Assembly: GCF_013294115.1 (NCBI RefSeq)
Contig: NZ_JABSNP010000019.1
Span: forward strand, 1 to 64,000
Direction of reading: 5' to 3'
Source: Hymenobacter caeli
GTDB lineage: Bacteria > Bacteroidota > Bacteroidia > Cytophagales > Hymenobacteraceae
DNA: 64,000 bases
Positions 34,181 to 43,243 of this stretch are shown in pieces. The notes below the pieces were generated by a model. It was not told the DNA's origin. It saw nothing but the letters and a program-made list of their open reading frames with translations, and searched no databases. Each line of letters starts with the position of its first letter. Position 1 is the first letter of the stretch. The translations under genes and the position numbers were made by a program.

Positions 34181-34531
34181 TGGTTATCAGTTGTCAGTAA
34201 AAAGGTAAATTATTGACTAGTAACTGACAACGAGCAACTGACAACCTGTTTGCTTGCGCCCGACTGCTTCAAGCCGAGCGGCGCGGAACTGGCCCCGCGG
34301 GCAGCGGGCCGGCGGGGCCCACAAAGGTAGCCCCGCGCCCCGCGGGCCCCGTGCGGCCGCCCGGCGGCCCCCGCCGCGGCGTTGACTCATGCGAAACACG
34401 GGGGAGTAATTTGTTAACAAATGCGTGACTTGCCCGCAACCCGATTCCTCCCTGCAAAAGTCAAATTTGTATTTGAATAAGCCCAGGCCGGCGGGGCCGC
34501 TTCGCGCACCACCGGCCGCTTTCCCGCCCGC
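34181..34531. other. 351-base divergent spacer upstream of the phosphonate locus
   Basis: No gene is visible. The left part carries inverted GTTGTCAGT/ACTGACAAC words (34184-34245). The right part is AT-richer and contains a 14-bp perfect palindrome (34409-34422), the likely control region of the MFS gene. The middle is GC-rich and without a convincing reading frame. Confidence 0.6.
34409..34422. promoter_or_regulatory. 14-bp palindrome ATTTGTTAACAAAT upstream of the MFS gene
   Basis: The sequence is perfectly symmetric and lies 109 bases before the MFS start in an AT-rich patch. It is a candidate operator, possibly for the XRE-cupin regulator of the locus (inference). No second copy with full identity was found by eye. 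Confidence 0.4.
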
Positions 34532-35848
34532 ATGTCCGCGCCTTCCCCGCCTAGCCCCGTTGTGATGCGCCGCTGGCAGTGGCGCACGGCCCTCAGCCTG
34601 TTCGTGGGCTACAGCGCGTACTACGTGTGCCGCTCCAACCTGTCGGTGGCCGCGCCGCTGCTCATCCGGGAGTTTGGCGGGCGGGGGCTGAACAAGGAAG
34701 TGCTGGGCCAGCTGGCCTCGGTGGGGGTGCTGTGCTACGCGGCGGGCAAGGTGGTGAACGGCGTGCTGGGCGACTTTGTGGGGGGCAAAAAGATTTTCCT
34801 GCTGGGCATGGTGGGGTCGGTGGGGGCCACGGTGGCGTTCGGGCTGGGGCAGGGCGTGGCGGTGTTTTTCGTGGCCTGGGCCGCCAACCGGCTGGTGCAG
34901 TCCATGGGCTGGGCCGGGCTGGTGAAAACCACGGCCAACTGGTTTTCCTACCGGTCCTACGGCCGCATCATGGGCCTGCTCAGCCTGAGCTTTCTCTTCG
35001 GCGACGTGGTGGCCAAGCTGCTGCTCGGGCGGCTGCTGGAGCTGGGCCTGGGCTGGCGGGGGCTGTTTTGGGCGTCGGCGGGCGTGCTGGCGGCGGCGGC
35101 GCTCGGCAACTTCTTCAGCCTGAAGAGCAGCCCCGCCAGCGTGGGCCTCGAAGCCCCGCCCGCCAACCCCGACAGCCTTTTCGCGGCGGGCGGCCCCGCA
35201 GCGGCGGCCGACCGGCCCGCGTCGCTGGGCCAGCTGCTGGGGCCTTATTTCCGCAGCCCGTCTTTTTTGCTGGTGCTGGCCATGTCGTTCGGCCTCACGG
35301 CGTTGCGCGAGGCGTTTGGCTTCTGGGTGCCCACCTACCTGGTGGAGGCGGCGCACCTCTCGGCCGGCGCGGCCTCGGGGTGGAGCGCGTTGTACCCCGT
35401 GTTCGGCATGGTGTCGATTCTGGGGGCGGGCTACCTCTCCGACGCGCGGCTGGGGGGGCAGCGCGGCGGGCTCATCCTGGGGGCGTGCCTGGGGCTGGTG
35501 TTGGTGCTGGCGCTGCTGGCGCGGCCGGCGGCCGGCGCGGTGCTGCCGCTGGTGCTCACCTCGGCGGTGGGCCTGCTGCTGCTGGGGCCCTACTCGTTCC
35601 TGGCGGGGGCCATGGCGCTCGACGCCGGGGGCCGGCAGGGGGCGGCCACGGCGGCGGGCCTCATCGACGCCGTGGGCTACGTGGGCGGCACCGGGGCGCT
35701 GTGGCTCACCGGGGCCCTGGCCGAGCGGCAGGGCTGGGCCGCCGCCTTCGGGGCGCTGGCGGTGCTGGCCGGGGCCACGGCGGGGGCGGCGCTGGTGTTT
35801 TACCGCACCCAGGAGCGGCGGGCGGTGCCGGCGGTGGCCGTGGCGTAG
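34532..35848 (+). CDS. MFS transporter, organophosphate:phosphate antiporter (GlpT/UhpC) type
   Basis: A 438-residue inner-membrane permease with 12 predicted helices. Helix 1 with YSAYYVCRSNLSVAAP, the segment LGDFVGGKK after helix 2, and WANRLVQSMGWAGLVKTTANWF agree with the organophosphate:Pi antiporter subfamily, which exchanges inorganic phosphate for glycerol-3-phosphate or hexose phosphates. Next to a PhnZ-type oxygenase it is a candidate importer for an aminophosphonate or phosphate ester (inference). It is the first gene of the proposed phosphonate locus, 228 bases before phnZ on the same strand. Confidence 0.85.
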   Translation: MSAPSPPSPVVMRRWQWRTALSLFVGYSAYYVCRSNLSVAAPLLIREFGGRGLNKEVLGQLASVGVLCYAAGKVVNGVLGDFVGGKKIFLLGMVGSVGATVAFGLGQGVAVFFVAWAANRLVQSMGWAGLVKTTANWFSYRSYGRIMGLLSLSFLFGDVVAKLLLGRLLELGLGWRGLFWASAGVLAAAALGNFFSLKSSPASVGLEAPPANPDSLFAAGGPAAAADRPASLGQLLGPYFRSPSFLLVLAMSFGLTALREAFGFWVPTYLVEAAHLSAGAASGWSALYPVFGMVSILGAGYLSDARLGGQRGGLILGACLGLVLVLALLARPAAGAVLPLVLTSAVGLLLLGPYSFLAGAMALDAGGRQGAATAAGLIDAVGYVGGTGALWLTGALAERQGWAAAFGALAVLAGATAGAALVFYRTQERRAVPAVAVA

Positions 35849-36076
35849 GGCCGGGGCCCGCGGCGCGGTGTTGTCTTATAGGAAACTTTTGGTCATAATT
35901 AGGTAACGATTTGATGACCAACCGGCGACCTGTCGGCGGCCGCCCAACTAGACCTTTGCTAATAATATTTTGGACTGCTCCAGCTGCCGGGCAGCCGGGG
36001 CGGGCCGCCCAGCGGCGCGGGGCCGGGGCCGGCCCGGCGGTGCAAACCCGGCGCTTTCATCCTTATCCTCCAGCTT

Positions 36077-36649
36077 ATGACGCCAACGACTACTAACCCG
36101 CAGGAAACGGTGGAGGCCCTGTTCGCGCTGTACGCGGCCCACGGCGGCGACGACTACATCGGCGAGCCGGTGTCGCAGCTCGAGCACATGTGGCAGGCCG
36201 CCGCCCTGGCCAAGGCCGAGGGCTACGACGACGAAGTGGTGCTGGCCGCGTTTTTCCACGACCTGGGCCACCTGTGCGCCCACGACGCGGCGTCGATGGA
36301 CGGCTTCGGGGCCGTGGACCACGAGCGGCTGGGGGCCGACTACCTGCGGGCCCGGGGTTTCTCCGAGCGCCTGGCCGCCCTGGTCGAGAGCCACGTGCTG
36401 GCCAAGCGCTACCTCACCCACAAGTACCCCGAGTACCTGCGCCGGCTCTCGCCCGCCAGCCAGGCCACGCTGGCCTTCCAGGGCGGGGTAATGAGCGCGG
36501 CCGAAGCCGCCGCCTTCGAGCACAACCCCGACGCTGCCACCATCGTGCGCCTGCGGGAGTGGGACGACCAGGCCAAGGAAGCGCACCGGCCCGTGGGCCC
36601 CCTCGACTCCCTCAAATACATGGCCCTACAGCATTTGCTGAACCAGTGA
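36077..36649 (+). CDS. phnZ: PhnZ-like HD-domain phosphonate oxygenase
   Basis: A 190-residue mixed-valent di-iron oxygenase of the HD fold. PhnZ cleaves the C-P bond of (R)-2-amino-1-hydroxyethylphosphonate to glycine and phosphate using O2. Candidate metal ligands are His37, His61-Asp62, His82, His106 and Asp163; Tyr27, Glu30, His65 and Lys110 correspond to PhnZ active-site residues Tyr24, Glu27, His62 and Lys108 (numbering from memory), all with a constant offset. The segment LVESHVLAKRYL is the family signature (TIGR03276). No PhnY dioxygenase gene, which would make the hydroxylated substrate, is in the window. Confidence 0.87.
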   Translation: MTPTTTNPQETVEALFALYAAHGGDDYIGEPVSQLEHMWQAAALAKAEGYDDEVVLAAFFHDLGHLCAHDAASMDGFGAVDHERLGADYLRARGFSERLAALVESHVLAKRYLTHKYPEYLRRLSPASQATLAFQGGVMSAAEAAAFEHNPDAATIVRLREWDDQAKEAHRPVGPLDSLKYMALQHLLNQ

Positions 36650-36745
36650 ATGGGTGAGTGAATGAGCGAAGTAGTCTCAATTCACTCATTCGCTCACCCA
36701 CCTATTCACCGCCTCGCCCCATCACTCATTCACTCATTCACCCCT
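36649..36745. repeat. Inverted array of the word GAGTGAAT
   Basis: GGGTGAGTGAATGAGCGA (from 36653) faces ATTCACTCATTCGCTCACCC about 30 bases later, and further CACTCATT words continue to 36740. It fills the spacer between phnZ and the SusC-like gene. Same architecture as the other short-word arrays, different word. Confidence 0.75.
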
Positions 36746-36750
36746 TGATT

Positions 36751-39700
36751 ATGAGAAGCTTTTACCAAAGGTTTAATGCGCTGCTGCTCGTATTAGCACT
36801 GGGCCTGCTGCCGCAACTGCTGCGGGCCCAGAGCCCGGGCACCCCCGTGGGCGGCGTGGTGACGGACGACCAGCGGCAGCCCCTGCCGGGCGTGAGCGTG
36901 CTGGTGAAGGGCACCACCCGGGGCACGAGCACCGACACCGACGGCCGGTTTGTGCTGAACGCCAGCCCCGGCGAGGTGCTGACGTTCAGCTTTGTGGGCA
37001 CGGCCACTCAGGAAATAACCGTGGCCGGCCAAAAGACCTTCGCCATTTCGCTGGCCACCGACGCCAAGCAGCTGAACGAGGTGGTCGTCACGGCCCTGGG
37101 CGTGAAGAAGGAAACCCGTAAAATCGGCTACGCCGTGCAGGAAGTGAACGGCGCGGACGTGACCCTAGCCCGCGACCCCAACCCCATCAGCGGCCTCACG
37201 GGCAAGGTGGCGGGCCTGAGCGTGGGCCCCTCGGCCGAGCTGCTGCGGGCCCCCAACGTGCTGCTGCGCGGCAACCAGCTCTCGCTGTACGTGGTCGACG
37301 GCTTCCCCATCGACACCGACACCTGGAACATCAGCCCCGACGACATCGACACCTACACCGTGCTCAAGGGCCCCGCGGCGGCAGCCCTCTACGGCAACCG
37401 CGCCTCGAACGGGGCTATTTTAATAACGACCAAAAAGGGCAACAAGAACAAGAAAGGCTTCACGGTGGAGCTGAACAGCAGCACCGTGGTGAACAGCGGC
37501 TTCCTGGCCTTCCCGCGGGTGCAGGACTCGTACGGGCCGGGCGAGAACACTTTCTACCAGTTCGTGGACGGGAAAGGTGGCGCACCGGGCGGCGTGGACG
37601 GCGACTACGACGTGTGGGGCCCCTACTTCAACGGCCAGCTCATTCCGCAGTACGACTCGCCCGTGGTGAACGGGGTGCGGCAGGGCACGCCTTGGGTGGC
37701 GCGGGGCGCCAACAACCTCAAAAACTTCCTGCGCACGGGTTATCAAACTAACAACAACGTGGCCCTGAGCGCCAACGGCGACAACTACACCACGCGCTTC
37801 TCGCTCTCGCAGCAGCACCAGGACAGCTACATTCCCAACAACTCGCTCAACATCGTCAACTTCAACCTCTACGGCTCCTTCAACCCCAGCCCGCGGTTCA
37901 AGATTGAGGCCAACGTGAACTTCAGCCGGCAGTTCACCGACAACTTCCCCGACGCCGACTACGGCCCCAACAGCCTGCTCTACAACGTGGCCGTGTGGAC
38001 CGGGGCCGACTGGGACGTGAACGCGCCCGACATCCGCGGCATCTGGCAGCCGGGCAAGGTGGGCACGCAGTCGGTGTTTGCCGAGTACCAGCGCTACCAC
38101 AACCCCTGGCTGATGGTGGAGAAGTGGACCCGCGGCCACTACAAGAACGACACCTACGCCTACCTCACCGGCAACTACAAGATTGACGACCACATCAGCG
38201 CCACGCTGCGCACCCAGGTGAGCACCTACGACCTGCTGCGGACGGAGAAAATGCCGTTCTCGGCCCACCCCTACGGCCGCGAGGGCAACCTGGGCGACTA
38301 CCGCGAAGACCGCCGCAACCTGTTCGACACCAACGCCGAGGGCTTCCTGAACTTTAATTACGACGTGGGCAGCGCCAAATTCCTGAACCTATCGGGCCTG
38401 GTGGGCGGCAACGTGCGCAACTTCACCTACAACTCGAACTGGACCTCGACCGACTACCTGACCGTGCCGGAAGTGTACTCGTTCAGCAACTCGCTGAACC
38501 CGGTGCAGTCCACGAGCTTCAACTCGCAGATGCGGGTGCTGAGCGCCTACTACTCGCTCGACGCCACGCTGGGCAAGTTTGCCACCCTTTCCACTACGGG
38601 CCGGGTGGACCGCTCGTCGGCGTTCCAGATGCCCACCACCTACTACTACCCGAGCTTGTCGCTGGCCTCGGTGGTGTCGGACTACGTGCCGGTGCCCAGT
38701 TTCATTTCCTTCCTGAAGGTGCGCGGCTCCTTCGCCAACATCCGCACCGATGCCACGTCGGCCACCATCGGGCCCGCCCCGTTCAACTCCATCACGGCGC
38801 TGAGCGGCCAGACGCTGGCCAGCAACCCCAACGACAACCCGCTCTTCTACAACCCGCTGGGCTACGGCAACGTGTACGCCTCGCCCTACAACGGGCCCGA
38901 CTACTCGCTGAACCCGGTGTACTCGGTGCTGAAGCCTTACAACAACCAGGCGGCCGGCTACGGCTCGAACAACCTGTTTGCCCAGAACCTGAAGACGACC
39001 ACCCGCGTGAACTACGAGGAGGGCTTCGACGTCAAATTCCTGGGCAACCGGCTGGGCCTGAGCGCCACCGCGTTCCAGTACATCGACGGGCCGCGCATCC
39101 TGCCCAACCAGATTTCGACGGCCACCGGCTACACCACCGAGTACATCAACGCCCTGAAAACCAAGAAAACCGGCTACGAAGTGAGCCTCACCGGGGCCCC
39201 GGTGCAGAGCGCCAACGGCTTCGGCTGGGACGTGCTCGTGAACTGGTCCACCTTCAAGGAAGTGTACCAGGAGCTGCCGCCCGGCCAGGACACGTACCAG
39301 ACTTTCTTTGCCAAGGGCGACCGGACCGATAAGTTTTACGGCACGGACTTCGTGCGGGCCCCCGACGGGCAAATCATCAACGATGCGGCCGGCAAGCCCC
39401 TGACCAACCCCGTGCGGCAGTACCTGGGCAACCTGAACAACAAGTACAACTGGAGCATCTACAACAAGTTCCACTACAAATCCCTGAGCCTGGGCTTCCA
39501 GTTCGACGGCGCGGTGGGCGGCGTCACTACGGACTACATGTTCAACAAAACCGTGCGCGGGGGCCGCAATGCCATCACCGCCGAGGGGGCCCTGGGCGAT
39601 GCCCGCTACCAGGACTGGAAGAACTTCGACCCGACCGGTGCCAACGGCTACAAGGGCTCCTACGTGGGCGAGGGCGTGGTCATCAGCAACGGGGGGGCCA

Positions 39701-40071
39701 TCAACTACGACTCCAAAACGGGCCAGATTCTCAACCCCGAGGCCTTGCAGTACGCCCCCAACAAGCAGGTGGCTTTCGTGCAGGACTACGTGAGCACGTA
39801 CTACAACGTGCAGCAATCCAACCTGATGAGCAAGACCTACGGCAAGCTGCGCGAGGTCACCATCAGCTACGACCTGCCCCGCTCGCTGCTCGAAGGCACC
39901 TTCATTCAGAAGGTATCGGTGTCGCTGATTGGCCGCAACCTGCTCTATTTCTACGCCGACAAGCGCTTCAAGGACGTGGACCTCGACCAGTACAACGGGG
40001 CCATCAGCGTCACGGGCCTGCAGTCGCCCACGGTGCGCAGCTACGGCCTGAACCTGAACGCTACTTTTTAA
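36751..40071 (+). CDS. SusC/RagA-type TonB-linked outer membrane receptor
   Basis: A 1106-residue TonB-dependent transporter. Signal peptide (1-27, ending LLRAQ), then a carboxypeptidase-regulatory-like domain (GVVTDDQRQPLPGVSVLVKGTTRGTS), the plug domain (NEVVVTALGVKKETRKIGYAV and the SusC motif LKGPAAAALYGNRASNGAILITTKKG), and a beta-barrel ending in an aromatic-rich C-terminus (SYGLNLNATF). SusC proteins import oligomers or complexed nutrients with a SusD lid, which is encoded next. Here, between phnZ and phosphatase genes, the cargo is probably a phosphonate or phosphoester compound (inference). ATG 36751 gives the signal peptide. Confidence 0.95.
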   Translation: MRSFYQRFNALLLVLALGLLPQLLRAQSPGTPVGGVVTDDQRQPLPGVSVLVKGTTRGTSTDTDGRFVLNASPGEVLTFSFVGTATQEITVAGQKTFAISLATDAKQLNEVVVTALGVKKETRKIGYAVQEVNGADVTLARDPNPISGLTGKVAGLSVGPSAELLRAPNVLLRGNQLSLYVVDGFPIDTDTWNISPDDIDTYTVLKGPAAAALYGNRASNGAILITTKKGNKNKKGFTVELNSSTVVNSGFLAFPRVQDSYGPGENTFYQFVDGKGGAPGGVDGDYDVWGPYFNGQLIPQYDSPVVNGVRQGTPWVARGANNLKNFLRTGYQTNNNVALSANGDNYTTRFSLSQQHQDSYIPNNSLNIVNFNLYGSFNPSPRFKIEANVNFSRQFTDNFPDADYGPNSLLYNVAVWTGADWDVNAPDIRGIWQPGKVGTQSVFAEYQRYHNPWLMVEKWTRGHYKNDTYAYLTGNYKIDDHISATLRTQVSTYDLLRTEKMPFSAHPYGREGNLGDYREDRRNLFDTNAEGFLNFNYDVGSAKFLNLSGLVGGNVRNFTYNSNWTSTDYLTVPEVYSFSNSLNPVQSTSFNSQMRVLSAYYSLDATLGKFATLSTTGRVDRSSAFQMPTTYYYPSLSLASVVSDYVPVPSFISFLKVRGSFANIRTDATSATIGPAPFNSITALSGQTLASNPNDNPLFYNPLGYGNVYASPYNGPDYSLNPVYSVLKPYNNQAAGYGSNNLFAQNLKTTTRVNYEEGFDVKFLGNRLGLSATAFQYIDGPRILPNQISTATGYTTEYINALKTKKTGYEVSLTGAPVQSANGFGWDVLVNWSTFKEVYQELPPGQDTYQTFFAKGDRTDKFYGTDFVRAPDGQIINDAAGKPLTNPVRQYLGNLNNKYNWSIYNKFHYKSLSLGFQFDGAVGGVTTDYMFNKTVRGGRNAITAEGALGDARYQDWKNFDPTGANGYKGSYVGEGVVISNGGAINYDSKTGQILNPEALQYAPNKQVAFVQDYVSTYYNVQQSNLMSKTYGKLREVTISYDLPRSLLEGTFIQKVSVSLIGRNLLYFYADKRFKDVDLDQYNGAISVTGLQSPTVRSYGLNLNATF

Positions 40072-40189
40072 TAAGCTTTTAGCTATTGGCTGTTAGCTGT
40101 TAGCTTTTTGGGCTGCTTGTCAATTGACTATTCGCGGCAATTCAAAAGAGTTGATAAGTAGCAGCTAACGGTCAAGAAAGACTCTCTCC

Positions 40190-41773
40190 ATGAAAAATAT
40201 CTTCAAAACCGGCGGGTTGCTGCTCGCCCTGGCCCTGGCCAGCACCGGCTGCAACAAGGGCCTCGACGAGCTGACCGTGAACGAGAACAAGCCCAACGCC
40301 GTGCCGGCGTCGCTGCTCTTCACCGGCATTCTCAACGACGCCTACGAGGCCCCCAACGGCCAGAACGAAGTTTGGGACCAGTACTACATCTGGAACTACA
40401 CCTACTACGGCAACGACCGCTACGACTTTGGGGCCGGGGCCAACTACTACACCACCCTCAAAAACGTGGAGCTGATGGCCGCCCAGGCCCAGACCGAGGC
40501 CGCCCCCAACCCCCAGGCCTACGGGGCCCTGGCCAATTTCTTCCGGGCCTACCTCTACACCCGCATGAGCCTGGAGATGGGCGACCTGCCCCAAACCCAG
40601 GCCCTGCAAGGCCTGGACGGCCTTGCCCCGGCCTACGATTCGCAGAAGGCCATTTTCGTGCAGGCCTTCAAGTGGCTGGAAAGCGCCAACACCGACCTGG
40701 GTACCCTGATAGCCGGCGGGGCGGCCACCGTGCCCGGCGACATTTACTTCGGGGGCAGCCTGGCGCAGTGGCAGAAAACCGCGAACACCCTGCGCGTGCG
40801 CCTGCTGCTGGCGCTGAGCAAGAAAAACGGCGACGCCGACCTCAACGTGGCCGGGCAGTTCGCGGCCATCGTGGGCAACCCCACCAAGTACCCGCTCATG
40901 GCCAGCCCCGCCGACAACATGCAGCTGCTGGCCAACCCGGCCACCAACAACTTCTACCCCACCAACAACCGCGATTTCGGCAACGAAGGCTCGCGCAAGA
41001 ACATGTCGGCCACCTATGTAGGCCTGCTCACCCAGCTCCAGGACCCGCGCGTGTTCGCCACCTGCGAGCCGGCCCGCTACCTGGTGGACAACCAAAAGCA
41101 GAGCCCCACCAGCTTCGCGTCCTTCGTCGGGGCCGACCCCGGCCTCGACCTGGGCATCATGAACGACCAGGCCGGCAAGCAGCAGTACTCGTTCCTGAAC
41201 CGCAAGCGCTACTACTCCACCCTTGCCGGCGAGCCCAGCATCCAGATTGGCTACCCCGAGCTGGCCTTCAACATCGCCGAAGGCATCAACCGCGGCTGGC
41301 TGGCCGGTGGCAACGCCGAAACCTACTACACGGCCGGCATCCAGGCCTCGATGGCCTTTTACGGGCTGCCCACCAGCGGCCCCTACACCGCCTACTTCTA
41401 CCGCCCCGGCTCGGCCGATGTTACGGTCGGCTCCAATTACGACACCTACGTCATCCCCGTCAGCTACGCCACTTACTACGCCCAGCCGGCCGTGAAATAC
41501 GCCAGCGGCGGCACCGGCCTGACCCAGATTTTGCAGCAGAAGTACCTGGCCCTGTTCCGGCACTCGGGCCTGGAAGCCTACTTCACCTACCGCCGCACCG
41601 GGGTGCCCACCTTCACCACCGGGCCCGGCACCGGCAACGGCGGCCGCATCGCGCAGCGCTTCAAATACCCCGACTCGGAGCGTAGCGCCAACACCGCCAA
41701 CTACCAGACGGCCCTGGGCAGCCAGTACGGCGGGAATGATGACATCAACGGGTTGATATACTTGTTGAAGTAG
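40190..41773 (+). CDS. SusD/RagB-like outer-membrane lipoprotein
   Basis: A 527-residue lipoprotein; the signal peptide ends ASTGC (Cys near residue 21). The helical body with ALANFFRAYLYTRMSLEMGDLP and LRVRLLLALSKKNGD, and the C-terminal PELAFNIAEGINRGWL, match the SusD-like family (SusD_2 type). It caps the SusC barrel and binds substrate at the cell surface. It lies 118 bases downstream of the SusC gene. The spacer holds TTAGCTATTGGCTGTTAGCT words, so mRNA processing between the two is possible. Confidence 0.93.
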   Translation: MKNIFKTGGLLLALALASTGCNKGLDELTVNENKPNAVPASLLFTGILNDAYEAPNGQNEVWDQYYIWNYTYYGNDRYDFGAGANYYTTLKNVELMAAQAQTEAAPNPQAYGALANFFRAYLYTRMSLEMGDLPQTQALQGLDGLAPAYDSQKAIFVQAFKWLESANTDLGTLIAGGAATVPGDIYFGGSLAQWQKTANTLRVRLLLALSKKNGDADLNVAGQFAAIVGNPTKYPLMASPADNMQLLANPATNNFYPTNNRDFGNEGSRKNMSATYVGLLTQLQDPRVFATCEPARYLVDNQKQSPTSFASFVGADPGLDLGIMNDQAGKQQYSFLNRKRYYSTLAGEPSIQIGYPELAFNIAEGINRGWLAGGNAETYYTAGIQASMAFYGLPTSGPYTAYFYRPGSADVTVGSNYDTYVIPVSYATYYAQPAVKYASGGTGLTQILQQKYLALFRHSGLEAYFTYRRTGVPTFTTGPGTGNGGRIAQRFKYPDSERSANTANYQTALGSQYGGNDDINGLIYLLK

Positions 41774-41789
41774 GTGCTTTGTGGGGAGT

Positions 41790-41903
41790 AACCTCACCCC
41801 CGGCCCCTCTCCTGCGGAGAGGGGTGCCAGTACCTGAACGGGCAAAGTCAGCAAGCAAGTTGAACGCACCCCTCTCCGCAGGAGAGGGGCCGGGGGCGAG
41901 GTT
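41790..41903. repeat. Inverted repeat, family C, copy 1 (CCCCTCTCC words)
   Basis: 38-base arms (41790-41827 and 41866-41903) are complementary with one mismatch; each arm itself contains the smaller hairpin CCCCTCTCCTGCGGAGAGGGG. It lies between the SusD-like gene and the interrupted phosphatase gene. A related element is at 46024-46151. Confidence 0.85.
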
Positions 41904-41938
41904 TCCCCGGTGCCCTTTTCACTAGAATAACCCACCTT

Positions 41939-43069
41939 ATGCGCCCAACCTATTTCCCGCTCCTGGCAGCCCTGGCCGGCGGCTTCGCCTCGCCGACCCA
42001 CGCGCAAACCCCCAAGCGGCGCACCGAAAACGTGGTGCTCGTGACCCTCGACGGCATGCGCTGGCAGGAGGTGTTCGGCGGGGCCGACTCGGCGCTGTTT
42101 CGCTAAAGCAAATACTACTACGCCGACCGCAAGGCCCTGCAAAAGGACTTCGGCCAGGGGCCCCCCGAGCAGCGCCGCCAGGCCCTGATGCCCTTTTTGT
42201 GGGGCACCGTGGCCAAGCAGGGCCAGCTCTACGGCAACCGCCCCGCGGGCAGCCTGGCGAACGTGACCAACGCCATGCGCTTCTCGTACCCCGGCTACAA
42301 CGAAATCCTGACCGGGGCCCCCGACGACGCCCGTATCCGCAGCAACGACCCGCTTGACAACCCCAACGCCTCGGTGCTGGAGTTCCTGAACCAGCAGCCG
42401 GCCTTCAAAGGCAAGGTGGCCGTGTTCGGTTCGTGGGAGGCCTTCCCGTACATCCTCAACGAGAAGCGCAGCGGCCTGCCCGTGAATGCCGGGATGCGCC
42501 CCGCCCCGGGCCCCGGCCTCTCGCCTAACGAGCTGGTGCTGAACGAGCTGCTGCCCGCCACGCCCAGCCCCTTTGGCGAGGAGCGGCTCGACGCTTTCAC
42601 CGACCAGTACGCCCTGGCCTACCTCAAGCGCAAAAAGCCCCGGGTGCTCTACGTCGGCTTTGGCGACACCGACGACTTCGCCCACGGCGGCGAGTACGGG
42701 GCCTACCTGCACGCCGCCCGCTACACCGACCAGTTCATCGGCCAGCTCTGGGCCTACCTGCAAAGCGACCCGCAGTACCGGGGCAAAACCACCCTGCTCG
42801 TCACCACCGACCACGGCCGCGGCGTGGCCGGCACCCAGTGGCAAACCCATGGCAAAGACGTAGCCGGGGCCGACCAAATCTGGCTGGCCGCCCTGGGCCC
42901 CGATACGCCCGCCACCGGCGAGGCCCGCAGCGGCCAGCTCTACCAAAACCAGGTGGCCGCCACCCTGGCCGCGCTGCTGGGCGTGCCTTACGCGCCCACC
43001 CCCGCCACCGGCAAGCCGATTGAGGCCGTGCTGGGTAGAGGCGCGGGCCAGGCGGTGGGAGCGAAGTAG
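41939..43069 (+). pseudogene. Alkaline-phosphatase-superfamily gene interrupted by an in-frame TAA
   Basis: From ATG 41939 the frame reads a signal peptide (ending AHAQ) and VVLVTLDGMRWQEVFGGADSALFR, then TAA at 42104-42106 (codon 56). The same frame continues with SKYYYADRKALQKDFG and the full remaining phosphatase: FSYPGYNEILTG with the expected Ser nucleophile, GFGDTDDFAHGG and TTDHGRG with metal ligands, to a stop at 43069 (377 codons in total). A single base change (CAA or another sense codon to TAA) would explain it. ATG 42188 could restart a 293-residue product, but it would lack the first metal-binding Asp. Either a recent pseudogene or a sequencing error. Confidence 0.85.
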
Positions 43070-43100
43070 GGGCGGGGGAACGAGATAGTGAAATAAAGTA

Positions 43101-43206
43101 AGGCCGTCATGCTGAGCACAGCCGAAGCATCTCTCCCGCAGCAGTAAACCAATCAATTGGAGTAGTCAGCGGGAGAGATGCTTCGGCAAGCTCAGCATGA
43201 CGGCCT
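43101..43206. repeat. REP-like inverted repeat, family A, copy 2
   Basis: Arms near 43101-43139 and 43169-43206 with the word AGGCCGTCATGCTGAGC; the loop contains AGCAGTAAACCAATCAATTGG, almost the same as the loop of the copy at 60668-60767. It lies upstream of the YncE/phosphoesterase gene. Confidence 0.85.
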
Positions 43207-43243
43207 GGGTTTTTAAAATAGCCTTCCACCGCTCTTTTCATCC

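Noticed and set aside
42188..43069. Independent phosphatase gene starting at ATG 42188
   Set aside because: The same frame upstream encodes the signal peptide and the first metal ligand of the same protein, so this is the downstream part of an interrupted gene.
40172..43156. 994-codon minus-strand open frame opposite the SusD-like and phosphatase genes
   Set aside because: Same reason: a shadow of a GC-rich coding strand with no recognisable domain.
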